DNA of 64,000 nt. Source: Desulfoluna spongiiphila (GTDB lineage Bacteria; Desulfobacterota; Desulfobacteria; Desulfobacterales; Desulfolunaceae). Within the stretch, counting starts at the first letter, position 1, and every line of letters begins with the position of its first letter. Below, piece by piece: positions 26,451 through 35,684 of this stretch. A program made the position numbers and the translations under genes. The DNA lies in assembly GCF_900101345.1 (NCBI RefSeq), contig NZ_FMUX01000002.1, positions 1 to 64,000 on the forward strand, given 5' to 3'. The notes beneath the pieces were generated by a model. That model saw only the letters and a program-made list of their open reading frames with translations. It was not told where the DNA came from and did no database searches.

Positions 26451-28691
26451 TCAGCGTTTCGATGATTCGATGCGCCGCTGAAGCAGCCTGTTGACCCTGG
26501 CAATGAACCGCTCGTAATTGACCGGCTTTGTCATGTAATCATCCGCACCGACACTCAGCACCTCCACTTCCGATTTCAAATCTTCGTTTGCCGTCAACAT
26601 GATGACCGGGATCATGCGGGTGGCAATTTCTGCCTTGAGCTTTTTGATGAGGGTGAGCCCGTCCATTTCCGGCATCATGTAATCCGTTACGATGAGGTCC
26701 GGCATGGCTTGGTAGACTGATTTCAGCGCTTCAGCACCGTTTGAGGCTTTGATTATTCGGTAGTTCTGGGTTTTTAAAAGGTGGGACATCATTTCGAGTT
26801 CGATTTCGTTGTCGTCGACGACCAGCACCGTGGGATGCCCCACGGCCGTGACGTGGGACGTGGGGTCAAAGGCCGGGCCGGTGGTGACGGTTGTGGTCTC
26901 TGCCGTCTCTCTGGCCTCTGCGGGGGCGGGGGTCTCCTGGTCAAGGGATTCCGGTGAGGCCACGCGGAGAACCTCTCCGATGGTTGTCAGGCCTTGCCGG
27001 GCCTTGTGGACACCATCCATGAAAAAGGGCTGGAACCCCTCTTTCATGGCCTGCGCCTTGATGATGGCTGCCGACACGTCTTTTTTGATGAGGGACTGCA
27101 CCGACGGGGTGACCCGCAGGATTTCGTAGATGCCGACTCGACCGACATACCCTGAATACCGACACGCCTCACATCCTTCCCCTTTGTAGTATTGGATTTT
27201 TTCCTTTCCGTTTCCTTCTCCAGGGATTTTCTCCAGAAACTGGGCCGACAGCTCATCTGTGGTTTTGCACTTGTCACAGATGCGCCTGACCAGCCTCTGC
27301 CCGATGCAGGCCACCACGGAGTCCGCCACCACAAAGGCATCGACTCCCAGGTCCAGCAGGCGGGTTATGGCCGACGGCGTGTCGTTGGTGTGCAGGGTCG
27401 AGAGGACAAGGTGCCCGGTTTGTGCCGCCTGGCAGGCGATGCCCGCGGTTTCTCCGTCCCGGATTTCTCCCACCATGACAATGTCCGGGTCCTGCCTCAG
27501 GATGGATCTGAGGGCTGCTGGAAAGGTGATGCCTGCCTTGGGGTTGATCTGGCCCTGGTTGATGCCGTCCACTTTGTATTCAACGGGGTCTTCCACGGTA
27601 ATGATGTTGACCTCCGGCGAGTTGAGGCGGTTCAGGCAGGCGTACAGGGTTGTGGATTTCCCGCTGCCCGTGGGGCCGGTGACCAGGATGAGGCCCTGGG
27701 GGGAATGAATGCTGGCCTCAAGGTCCTGGTAGTGCTTTCCCTGAAGGCCCAAGTTTTCGAAGCTCATCTTCGCGGATTCAGGGTTGAGAATCCGTATCGT
27801 TATTTTTTCGCCGTAGGATGTGGGGAACGAGGAGACCCGAAGGTCATAGGCGATTCCTTTGTATTTTACCTGGGCTCGGCCATCCTGGGGCTTGCGCCGT
27901 ATCGAGATGTCCATGGAAGAGAAGACCTTGATTCGCGACACCAGGGCGGAATGGATGAGCTTGTCTGTTTTCAGGATCTCACGCATGATGCCGTCGATGC
28001 GGTACCGGATGATCACCGAGGCCTGTCGCGGTTCGATATGGATGTCGCTGGCTTTGAGCTTGACGGCGTCGGCAAGGATGCTGTTGGCAAACCGGACCAC
28101 AGGGGGATCCTCGGCGATGCTGGTCAGCGCCCCCTTGTCCAACTCCTTTTCGTGGGATTCGGTGGTTTTAATCACCTCGATCTGCGCTTCACTTTGGGGG
28201 GACTCATCGAAATGGAGCCCTTTCTTGGGGTAGTATTTGTCAATGGCAGCCAGCACATCGCTTTGGGGTGAAACTGCTATTTTTATGCGTTTTTGTGTCA
28301 TGAAACGCAGGTCGTCCAGGGCGTAGAACTCGAGGGGGTTGGCCATGGTGACCACAAGTTCGTCGTTTTCCTCTTTGGTGGGCAGGAGCAGGTAGGTTTC
28401 GGCTATTTCCGCAGAGACCTGGGAGATCACCTTGGGATCGATTTGCATCTCGGGTAAGTGGAGGTACGGGATGTTCAGCTGTGCGGACAAGGCCCTGGCG
28501 ATCTGGATGTCATCCACGATGCCCATATCCATAAGGATCTGCCCGATTTTTTTGGGGGTGTTTCGTTGGGCGTTCAAGGCTTTTTCAAGGTCTGCGGGAG
28601 CAATAACCCCGGCTTCGACCAGTATGTCCCCGAGTTTTTTATGGCTGTGCGCATCAACGGGATTTTCTTTTTCGGCTTCGGGCTTTTTCAT
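26451..28691 (-). CDS. PilB/GspE-type assembly ATPase fused to a receiver domain
   Basis: 746 residues. N-terminal MshEN/T2SSE_N domain (about 1-135), then the secretion/pilus ATPase core with Walker A GPTGSGKST, Asp box TVEDPVEY, Walker B DIVMVGEIRDGETA, and the zinc-binding Cys pairs CDKC and CEAC. After an Ala/Thr/Pro-rich linker comes a full CheY-like receiver (from VLVVDDNEIELEMM, about residue 622, to the end) with paired Asp, phosphoacceptor DYMMPEMDG and TKP Lys motif. Phosphorylation could tune pilus extension. Converges on the unusual pilin pair; no histidine kinase nearby. AAGGAGG before the ATG. Confidence 0.9.
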   Translation of the reverse strand: MKKPEAEKENPVDAHSHKKLGDILVEAGVIAPADLEKALNAQRNTPKKIGQILMDMGIVDDIQIARALSAQLNIPYLHLPEMQIDPKVISQVSAEIAETYLLLPTKEENDELVVTMANPLEFYALDDLRFMTQKRIKIAVSPQSDVLAAIDKYYPKKGLHFDESPQSEAQIEVIKTTESHEKELDKGALTSIAEDPPVVRFANSILADAVKLKASDIHIEPRQASVIIRYRIDGIMREILKTDKLIHSALVSRIKVFSSMDISIRRKPQDGRAQVKYKGIAYDLRVSSFPTSYGEKITIRILNPESAKMSFENLGLQGKHYQDLEASIHSPQGLILVTGPTGSGKSTTLYACLNRLNSPEVNIITVEDPVEYKVDGINQGQINPKAGITFPAALRSILRQDPDIVMVGEIRDGETAGIACQAAQTGHLVLSTLHTNDTPSAITRLLDLGVDAFVVADSVVACIGQRLVRRICDKCKTTDELSAQFLEKIPGEGNGKEKIQYYKGEGCEACRYSGYVGRVGIYEILRVTPSVQSLIKKDVSAAIIKAQAMKEGFQPFFMDGVHKARQGLTTIGEVLRVASPESLDQETPAPAEARETAETTTVTTGPAFDPTSHVTAVGHPTVLVVDDNEIELEMMSHLLKTQNYRIIKASNGAEALKSVYQAMPDLIVTDYMMPEMDGLTLIKKLKAEIATRMIPVIMLTANEDLKSEVEVLSVGADDYMTKPVNYERFIARVNRLLQRRIESSKR

Positions 28692-28915
28692 CTCTCCTCC
28701 TTGGGGTGGGGCACGCCTTCCATGGGGCGGTGTCTGCGATGGCAGGTTGTCTCAAGGGCTTGGTCACAAAAACTCAGGAAAGGGACGGGGATGCATTGAT
28801 GATGAAAGCAGCAAAAGCGGGAATGTTACTAAGATGATAGGTCATTTTCTCATACGCAGGGAGAAAAGTACATATGGCGACCCTTTGATTGTTTCGCGGG
28901 AAAGGCGCCCCCGGA

Positions 28916-29341
28916 TCAATGGGAGATCTCGGGTTTTCTCCAGACGCTTTTTTTGGTGACACCGGGCTCGGGCTCAAGGACGGCATCAAAATCGAAGCCG
29001 GGAAACCGTGCCTCGACTTCGTCCCAGAGCCGGGAGAACCCCTGGGCTTCCGTGGGGACGGAGCACCCCTTGCCGTCTCCCACAAAAACCAGCCAGTAGG
29101 GGGGAATGGGCGGGGACTCCAGGGCGTTGATGAGAACAATTTCGTGGATCTCTTCCCAGGGGACCGCTTCCCGTTGTCGCCGGGGGTGTTCGCAGGCCAG
29201 CTCATGGGGGGTGATCATTACTTGAAAAGGTTCTACCTCCTCATCCTGAGGGGGGATCTCCTGATTCGGGTTGTAGATCAACCGAAGGACAACCAGAACG
29301 ACGACGGTGCAGACCAACAGGGCAACAAGGGCTGTGGGCAT
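28916..29341 (-). CDS. Hypothetical membrane-anchored protein
   Basis: 141 residues: one N-terminal membrane helix (3-22), an acidic linker and a soluble domain with VPWEEIHEIVLINALES, PPYWLVFVGDGKGCSVPTEA, RLWDEVEARFPGFDFDAV. The layout suggests a PH-like/YcxB-style domain facing the cytoplasm, but I do not recognise the family. GGGAGG precedes the ATG. Confidence 0.55.
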   Translation of the reverse strand: MPTALVALLVCTVVVLVVLRLIYNPNQEIPPQDEEVEPFQVMITPHELACEHPRRQREAVPWEEIHEIVLINALESPPIPPYWLVFVGDGKGCSVPTEAQGFSRLWDEVEARFPGFDFDAVLEPEPGVTKKSVWRKPEISH

Positions 29342-29508
29342 GGGGCCTCCCGAGGGGTAGGGTCACAAGGGCTCAGCAGGGCAGATGACCGGAGAGGGCC
29401 GCACAGGGGAGGGGCGGCCCATTCTCCGGGGTGTGTTTATGTTCTCACAGGCGGAGGAAAAAGTACATACGGAGCCATGGCCGTTGACCGGAGCGCTGTC
29501 CACAAAAG

Positions 29509-30189
29509 CTACAGGGGCGATTGCGTGACATAAAAGAGCATACCGAACAGGTGGGAGAGGCTTCCTGCAAGGACAAACACGTGCCAGACAGCATGGTTGT
29601 ACGGCAGGCGTTCCCAGAAGAAGAAGGCAAGGCCTGCCGTGTAGGCGATACCCCCTGCGAACAGCCAGAAAAAGAGATCCCGTGGGATGGATGCCAACAC
29701 AGGCTTGATGGCAATGACCACCACCCATCCCATGGCCGCATAGAAAAGGACCGATAATTTTGGAAACCGGTCTGCAAAGAGAAGCTTTGCAACAATGCCG
29801 GCAAAAGCCAGGGCCCAGATGAGGCCGAACAGTGTCCAGCCCCAGGGGCCGCGCATGGGCCCTAAGGTGATGGGCGTGTAGGTCCCTGCGATGAGCAGGT
29901 AAATGGCGATGTGATCCAGGGTCTGGAACACGCGTTTGGCTTGTGTGTGGACGATGACATGGTAGGCGGTTGAGACAAGGTACAAAAGGATCAGGGTGGT
30001 GCCGAAGACGCCGACCCCTGCCATGAGCCAGCCGTCTTCGTGTTTTGAGGCAAAGATGAGCAGGAGTACCATGCCTGCAACACTTACGGCGGCACCGATG
30101 CCGTGGGTGAGGCTGTTGGCGACCTCCTCACGGCGGGTTTGGGTGGCCGGATCATCGGTTTTTTTGGGGGGGGGTGTTTTTATATTCAT
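29509..30189 (-). CDS. Hemolysin III / TrhA-type PAQR membrane protein
   Basis: 226 residues with seven hydrophobic helices. Family motifs: REEVANSLTHGIGAAVSVAG at the start, STAYHV around TM3, LDHIAIYLLIAGTYTP and, near the C-terminus, HAVWHVFVLAGSLSHLFGM, giving the conserved Ser/His/Asp metal site of the PAQR superfamily. Bacterial members act in membrane energetics or lipid homeostasis; hemolysis is a historic name. I prefer the ATG at 30189, as the longer frame adds 34 unlike residues. Confidence 0.88.
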   Translation of the reverse strand: MNIKTPPPKKTDDPATQTRREEVANSLTHGIGAAVSVAGMVLLLIFASKHEDGWLMAGVGVFGTTLILLYLVSTAYHVIVHTQAKRVFQTLDHIAIYLLIAGTYTPITLGPMRGPWGWTLFGLIWALAFAGIVAKLLFADRFPKLSVLFYAAMGWVVVIAIKPVLASIPRDLFFWLFAGGIAYTAGLAFFFWERLPYNHAVWHVFVLAGSLSHLFGMLFYVTQSPL

Positions 30190-30357
30190 GGGCAAGCTTG
30201 ACCTGTATTGACTGTTTATGCCCAGGCCGAAACGGCCTGGCAGGCGGCGGCAAAGACCACCGCAGTGATACAATGTTATGACGCAGGACACGCTATTTTA
30301 TCATGAATCAGGTTGGTTGGGCACGGGTTTGTGGTGGTCGGGGATCATAACGACAAA

Positions 30358-30527
30358 GCCTCCGGCGGCCCTGCCGGGGGCTAAACTTTTAAAAAGTTTA
30401 ATAAACAGGTTTTAAAAACAAACTCAGTCCAATCAAAATCAAAGGCGAATGTTATTTTTCCCGAGGAACGAGGGGGAAAGCACATTCGCAATCTGCTTTC
30501 AAGGTGGCACACCTCGCCGCCGGAGGC
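30358..30527. repeat. Family A palindromic element, full copy
   Basis: A well-preserved 170-bp copy with both ends (GCCTCCGGCGG / CCGCCGGAGGC), AAACTTTTAAAAAGTTTAA, AAACAGGTTTTAAA, the GCGAATG...CATTCGC hairpin and the right hairpin CAAGGTG-GCA-CACCTCG. It is a good type copy for the family in this window. Confidence 0.9.
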
Positions 30528-30630
30528 ATTGCTTTTGTTTTTGTGAACCCTCTGTGGCCAGGTTTTCCATAGCCGTATGTTGTTGCATTGACTTGGTGCG
30601 GGCCACATCATCGGTTTCCATGACCCGCAT
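30499..30630 (-). CDS. Possible 43-residue ORF after the BTAD regulator
   Basis: Reads MRVMETDDVARTKSMQQHTAM and on to GSQKQKQ, then runs into the family A element and stops there. Upstream in the same frame the codons for VTTDQVTDQVAAL remain open, with no start codon before the regulator gene. Composition (TDQVTDQV, MQQ, MENLATEG) faintly recalls RebB-type killing-trait peptides, but the reading is weak and the element seems to have replaced its end. It may be a gene remnant. Confidence 0.2.
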   Translation of the reverse strand: MRVMETDDVARTKSMQQHTAMENLATEGSQKQKQCLRRRGVPP

Positions 30631-30665
30631 CAGCGCGGCTACTTGGTCGGTTACTTGATCGGTGG

Positions 30666-33600
30666 TTACCGCCTCTGTTTTCCCGTTTCCCAGGCAGCCT
30701 GAAACTCTTGGGCGGGCATCCTTGATTTGACGTGGGACAGGAGGCCCTTCGGAAGCTTCCAGGCGTCGAAGAGCCCCGCTCCAAAGCCGGAGTGATGAAA
30801 GACCCTGCTCAGGTGGGTTGCGGCGTCTTCGTTGTTTTTTTCCATGGCTGAGACGGACGCGTCGGCAAGGGAGAGCAGCAGGGCCAGGTGGGTTTTATGG
30901 ACCCGGTCGGCAATCTGGCGGGCATGGTTCAGGTGGGCCGTCGCAGCCTCGTTATCCTTGGCCCGGCAGGCGCAGAAGACCATGCCCAGGTGGGCGGAAA
31001 ACCGGGAGAGGCCGGTTTCCAGAACCGCTTCAAGTAAGGGACGTGCTTTTTCCGGGGCCCCTGATGCAATCAGGATGAGCCCTTTTAAAGCCTGGGCCCT
31101 CTGGTATCTGGCCCGGGCAAAGCCAGAGGCCTTGGCGATGCCAAGGGCTTCCTCTGCAAGGGCTGCGGCTTGCTCCAGATCCCCTTTGAAAAAAGCAATG
31201 AGTCCCAGCTCTTCGCAGGAAATCACCATGCCGATGGGGGCGTTGAGTCCTTGAAACGTGTCTGCAGCCTCCTTAAGGTGGGCCTCTGCAGTGTCCAGGT
31301 CTCCGAGGCACAGGGTTGCAGAACCGATATTGCCCATGGCCCAGGCGGTTTTGATGCGGTCTCCTGTGCGGGTTGCCCAGTGATGGCTCTCCCGGAACCG
31401 CTCCCTGGCCTGCTCGATCCTGCCCAATGAGCGCAGGCACAGCCCGATGCGAAGGGAGACCCAGAAGGCGTCCTCCACACCGGGGTGGGCCGCCAGGCTC
31501 AGGCGAAAGAACCGAATGGCCCGTTCATGGCGTTTCTGCCTGTGGGCCAGGGCCCCCAGCAGCAAAAAGGCCCTGGCCCTGCCTTGATCATCCCCTTTTT
31601 TGACGGCTTGTCCCAGGGTGTCGCGGGCAATCGCTTCGAGCTTATTCTCCTCATCACCGGGGCTGACGTTTTTATCCTGCGTCCTGGGGGGGAACCCTTG
31701 CGTCTGCATGTCGAACCAGCACAGGAGGATCAGGCAGAGGCGGGCGTCCGTTTTGGCTTGTGGTTCGTCCATCAGGCGTTCTTTGGCCGGGCGAAAGAGC
31801 GCTTCCCCTTCGTGGTACCGGGTGTGCATGTCGAAGTAGACATACAGGCCGGTGGCTGCGCGGCACAGGGCGTTCAGGTTTCCCTGGGACGCGGCCCGGA
31901 GCCACGCCTTGCGGATGTTGGCGATATCCGCGTCCATGGCACGTCGGCAGGCAGGCATGTCCCGGCTTGTCAGTTCTTTTACCCGGTTCTGCACCAGGGT
32001 GAGGTAGTACTCCATGTGGGCGTTCTGCATGGGGAGGCGGTGGCCCGAGGCCGTCAGGCGCTCGTCGGTGTACTGCCGCAGGAGGGGATGGATGCTGAAT
32101 CGGCCGGTTTCGGGGTCGGCCCTGAGGATCGATTTTCTTGCCAGGCTCGCCGTGGTCTCGGCTGCCGTCCCGTTTCCCATGCCCGTTACCTTTGCCACGG
32201 CGTCCAGGGTAAAGCCGTCCCGGAACACCGTGAGCCTTTTCATGGTCTCTTTTTCCTTGCCGGGCAATCTCTGCCAGGAGGAGTCGAATACGGCGCGCAT
32301 GCTCCGGTGTCGGGGGGGCAGGTCCTGCATTCCCGTCTTGAGAAAATCCAGATTGATTCGGATCTCATCTGCGATGGCCGACGGGGGCAGGGTGTCCATC
32401 CACCCCGCGGCAAGGATCAGGGCCAGGGGCATCCCTCCCGTCATCTCGCAGAGTTCGGCAACGGCAGGGTAACTTGAGGGGGTCAGCTTCGTATCGGGGT
32501 TTACCATCCTTGCCGTTGCCAGGAAAAGGGCCAGGGCATCATAGGCCCCTTCCGCGTTTTTAAGCCCCTCATCATCCGGGGCCTGTTCGAACATGTCCGG
32601 ATGCGACAGGCCCGAGAGGGGAAAGAGGTGTTCTCCTTTGAGCATCAGACGGGTTCTGGAGGTGGCCAGGATGGTGAGTCCCGGGGCTGCCTCCAGCAGG
32701 TCGGCTGCCAACAGGGCCCCTTCGGGCAGATGTTCGCAATTGTCCAGGATCAACAGAAGCGTCCTGGGGCGAAGGAAGCTCGCGAGTTGTGTCATGGGGT
32801 CCGTTGTTTCATCGAACCAGAGCCCGAATGCCTTGATGAGGTCCGATACCAGGGCGCTTTTCGAGGCAAGGTCCGCAAGGGAGATAAAAAAGACGCCGTG
32901 GGCAAATCTGTCGGCCGCACAAGCTCCAGCATGGATGGCCAGCCGGGTCTTTCCGATGCCTCCCGGGCCCGTCAGGGTCAGCAATCTCACCCCGGGGGAG
33001 GTGATTCGGTCGACAAGGTCGTTGACCTCCTTGCCCCGGCCCACAAAGGCCGTGGCCTGGGCGGGAAGGTTGGTGACGGGCAGGCGCAGTTTCTGCTTTT
33101 TGGCGGGATGTCTTTTGCTTCGGATGGATTCCGAAAGGGCCACGGTCTCTTCGTCCGGCTCGGCGGCCAGTTCGTGTTGGAGCAAGGCTTTGCATGTCTC
33201 AAACTGGCGCAGGGCAGCATCCCGCCGACCGGTCTGCATGAAAAGTGCCATGAGCTGCCTGTGGGCTCCTTCGTCCAGGGGGTCCAGCGCCACCAGGCGT
33301 CGGGCAATACCCAGGGCCTCTCCGTCTTTTTCCAGTTCCATGTACCTGCCGGAAAGCCCTTTCATGACCTCTGCGGCCTCACGGTTGAGGGCCTCGGCCT
33401 CCTCGAACTGCCAGTCGTCGAAATCGGGCGCATCCTTGATGTTGAATCCGGCGAGAAAAGAACCCGTGCAAAGGGACACCGCCTCTTCCATGGCCGGAAG
33501 GCTTCCCTTCCTGCATGGTGCCAGCAGGGATCGGAACCTGACGACATCCACCCGGAGGAGCTCGTGGGGCCGCGCTCCGATGCTCTTTCTGTCCACCGCC

Positions 33601-33842
33601 AGCCAGGTATTGCCAAGGCTGCCGGTGATGTCCGACAGGGCCCGCCGAAGGGACGCTCGGCCTTTGTCCTGCTCATGGTCCGGCCAGAACAGGTCGGCCA
33701 GCTTCTCCCGGGTATGGGGCGTGCCCGTGACGGCAAGGTAGACCGCCAGGGCAACGGATTTACGTCGGGATACCCTGATGGGCTCGTCGTTCACCGCGAA
33801 CCGGGGGGCTCCGAAACATTGTATATGCAACGTGGTCATCAT
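30666..33842 (-). CDS. BTAD / NB-ARC / TPR transcriptional regulator (AfsR-like)
   Basis: 1058 residues. The N-terminus (LHIQCFGAPRFAVNDEPIRVSRRKSVALAVYLAVTG) is an OmpR-type winged helix as in SARP regulators, followed by a bacterial transcriptional activator (BTAD) domain to about 245. A STAND ATPase follows: Walker A TGPGGIGKTR near 290, Walker B LLLILDNCEH. The C-terminal 450 residues are TPR-type helical repeats. Such proteins integrate a ligand or partner signal to switch on a target operon; the target is unknown. It is alone on its strand, divergent from the EamA gene. AGGAG before the ATG. Confidence 0.88.
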   Translation of the reverse strand: MMTTLHIQCFGAPRFAVNDEPIRVSRRKSVALAVYLAVTGTPHTREKLADLFWPDHEQDKGRASLRRALSDITGSLGNTWLAVDRKSIGARPHELLRVDVVRFRSLLAPCRKGSLPAMEEAVSLCTGSFLAGFNIKDAPDFDDWQFEEAEALNREAAEVMKGLSGRYMELEKDGEALGIARRLVALDPLDEGAHRQLMALFMQTGRRDAALRQFETCKALLQHELAAEPDEETVALSESIRSKRHPAKKQKLRLPVTNLPAQATAFVGRGKEVNDLVDRITSPGVRLLTLTGPGGIGKTRLAIHAGACAADRFAHGVFFISLADLASKSALVSDLIKAFGLWFDETTDPMTQLASFLRPRTLLLILDNCEHLPEGALLAADLLEAAPGLTILATSRTRLMLKGEHLFPLSGLSHPDMFEQAPDDEGLKNAEGAYDALALFLATARMVNPDTKLTPSSYPAVAELCEMTGGMPLALILAAGWMDTLPPSAIADEIRINLDFLKTGMQDLPPRHRSMRAVFDSSWQRLPGKEKETMKRLTVFRDGFTLDAVAKVTGMGNGTAAETTASLARKSILRADPETGRFSIHPLLRQYTDERLTASGHRLPMQNAHMEYYLTLVQNRVKELTSRDMPACRRAMDADIANIRKAWLRAASQGNLNALCRAATGLYVYFDMHTRYHEGEALFRPAKERLMDEPQAKTDARLCLILLCWFDMQTQGFPPRTQDKNVSPGDEENKLEAIARDTLGQAVKKGDDQGRARAFLLLGALAHRQKRHERAIRFFRLSLAAHPGVEDAFWVSLRIGLCLRSLGRIEQARERFRESHHWATRTGDRIKTAWAMGNIGSATLCLGDLDTAEAHLKEAADTFQGLNAPIGMVISCEELGLIAFFKGDLEQAAALAEEALGIAKASGFARARYQRAQALKGLILIASGAPEKARPLLEAVLETGLSRFSAHLGMVFCACRAKDNEAATAHLNHARQIADRVHKTHLALLLSLADASVSAMEKNNEDAATHLSRVFHHSGFGAGLFDAWKLPKGLLSHVKSRMPAQEFQAAWETGKQRR

Positions 33843-34149
33843 TCTTTTCTCCTGTGGAGAAGGTACCTTAACCCCCTGTGTTTCACAATTTTTATTCAGC
33901 GGCAGTATTCCTCTTCACATACCCAAACGTCCCTTTGGTAAACCCGTCCTTGGACAACATCTTGAAATATCATGTAAATCGGTTTTCGATGATCGATGTG
34001 GGTTGCCCCGGGGCCAAAAAGCGAGTCCCTGGGCCTTCGCGCATTTTGTCACGCTTTCCGGGACGTTTTGGGGACGGTGGCCTGGTAGGGTGTGGGTAAA
34101 CGGTTCAATGCGACATCACTGCAATTTGACATGTAAGGAGGAGGTTCCG
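33843..34149. other. Intergenic region with no recognised element
   Basis: About 300 bp between divergent genes. AT-rich at 33885-33990, consistent with promoters for both, but I cannot point to a convincing pair of boxes. Confidence 0.4.
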
Positions 34150-34563
34150 ATGAGTGCCAACTGGGTATTGCCTGCGCTTGTAACCCTTGTGTGCTGGGGG
34201 CTGTGGGGTTTTATCCCCAAACTGACCACCCAATACATCAACCCCATGAGTGCCATGATCTACGAAACAATCGGGGCCGCCATCGTGGGGCTGGTCGTCC
34301 TCACCCTGGTGGATTTTCGGCCGGAGGTCCACGTGAAGGGGGTGTGTCTGGGCATCACCACCGGGATCATCGGCCTCACCGGTGCCCTGGGCTTTCTCTT
34401 TGCCGTCAAGTCCGGGAAAGTGGCCGTGGTGGCGATGTTCACCTCCATGTCCCCCATCATCACTGTGGCCCTGGGCTGCCTGGTGCTCAAAGAGCCCGTG
34501 ACCTTCAAAGAAGGCCTGGGCATCCTCAGCGCCTTTGCGGCCATCTTTTTCTTTGCCTCGTAG
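34150..34563 (+). CDS. Half-size EamA-family transporter
   Basis: 137 residues, five hydrophobic segments, a single EamA (drug/metabolite transporter) repeat: LVTLVCWGLWGFIPKLTTQYI at the start and SPIITVALGCLVLKEPVTFKEGLGILSAFAAIFFF at the end, the usual hallmark of the C-terminal helix pair. Most EamA proteins have two such repeats, so this probably works as a dimer like the small multidrug exporters. The start is the ATG after AAGGAGGAGG. Confidence 0.85.
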   Translation: MSANWVLPALVTLVCWGLWGFIPKLTTQYINPMSAMIYETIGAAIVGLVVLTLVDFRPEVHVKGVCLGITTGIIGLTGALGFLFAVKSGKVAVVAMFTSMSPIITVALGCLVLKEPVTFKEGLGILSAFAAIFFFAS

Positions 34564-34586
34564 GGCGCATTTTCGATGGAAAATCA

Positions 34587-34660
34587 GCCTCCGGCGGCAA
34601 GGTGGGGGCACCTTGAAACCCTGTAACGAATGCATGGGGGCCGCCGTTATGCATTCGTTT
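34587..34660. repeat. Variant family A element fragment
   Basis: Starts GCCTCCGGCGG with the hairpin CAAGGTG-GGGG-CACCTTG, but the large inner hairpin is replaced by ACGAATGCAT / ATGCATTCGT around GGGGGCCGCCGTT. It lies 24 bp after the EamA stop codon. An example of the same plan with a different stem sequence. Confidence 0.7.
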
Positions 34661-34785
34661 TCGTGGCATTCGCGTGGGGGGTGACATTCAGTAACAGCCT
34701 TTGCAGGAGAGGTCTGTTTCATTTTTATGAAAGGACTTAACCGAAAAGTTTTTGCGGAGCTTTTTTCAACTTATTAGGAGGAACC

Positions 34786-35589
34786 ATGCACAAAAAGACG
34801 ATGAACAGCACAGAATTCAGGGACAGGCTCCGGGCGTTCATGGAGGCCCTTGGTCTGGACGAAGAGCCCATGGGGCTTTTTTATACCGACAAAAAGCCCC
34901 ACCGTGCGGTGTCTCCCAAGGCGCAGGTTCCGGTGAGTCGCCTGCCGGAAGAATCGGACGGAAGCCTCAACTGGCTTTCGTGCGCCCTGGGCACGGTGAG
35001 GCGGGCGCGCCGGAACAAGGCCCCGGCCTGTTTTGACGAGGCTCATTACGGGTGCCTGGGTGCCGCCTTTTACATGGGGTTTAAGCCTTATTACGAACCC
35101 TTTGAGCCCGCCCTGATTTCCACGGGGATTCCTGGCGAAATGGAAGGCGAATGCTACCTGGACTCTCCGGAAAAGGGCAAGTCGTTTTACGACGGGGTCA
35201 TGCCACCCAAGGCTGCGGGGTCACACCTCGTGATCCAGCCCCTGAGCTTGTTTGAAGATGGTGAGCTGCCTGAGATCGTGATCCTGTTTCCCCAGCGGGA
35301 GGCCATGATCGCCTTAAACGCCCTGACGGTGTTCCTGACGGGAGACAGCGATGCGGTGCGGATGCCCTTCGGCCAGGGCTGCTGCGGGATGATCTCTTGG
35401 CCGCGGCGGTACCGTGAGGAGGGGTGCCAGCTGGCTGTTATCGGAGGGTTTGATATCAACGGCCTGCGGTACCTCAAAAAAGGGGAGGTCTCCTATGCCG
35501 TTCCCATTGAGCTGTTTACGACCATGGTGTCCCGATGGGAGGAGGGGATGCCAGGGACCCGGGCCTGGAAGCGGGTGAGGGGCGGATGA
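34786..35589 (+). CDS. DUF169 family protein
   Basis: 267 residues. Typical DUF169 (ArCR-type) features: EEPMGLFYTDKKP near residue 25, NWLSCALGTVRRARRNKAPACFDEAHYGCLGAAFYMGF, and GQGCCGMISWPRRY, with conserved Cys residues that may bind a metal or cluster. Common in anaerobes, including methanogens and sulfate reducers, with unknown function. Strong AGGAGG before the ATG; free-standing. Confidence 0.85.
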   Translation: MHKKTMNSTEFRDRLRAFMEALGLDEEPMGLFYTDKKPHRAVSPKAQVPVSRLPEESDGSLNWLSCALGTVRRARRNKAPACFDEAHYGCLGAAFYMGFKPYYEPFEPALISTGIPGEMEGECYLDSPEKGKSFYDGVMPPKAAGSHLVIQPLSLFEDGELPEIVILFPQREAMIALNALTVFLTGDSDAVRMPFGQGCCGMISWPRRYREEGCQLAVIGGFDINGLRYLKKGEVSYAVPIELFTTMVSRWEEGMPGTRAWKRVRGG

Positions 35590-35684
35590 CCCGGGCGGGC
35601 CGAGAAGGGAAATGAAAACGCTGGCGATTTGTGATAGGAACACCTGACAACGATACCCTCAACGCCTGCAAGGAGTGACACCAC

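Noticed and set aside
30358..30527. tRNA or structured regulatory RNA (riboswitch)
   Set aside because: The hairpins are part of a repeat found many times after unrelated genes; no tRNA-like arms or known riboswitch core.
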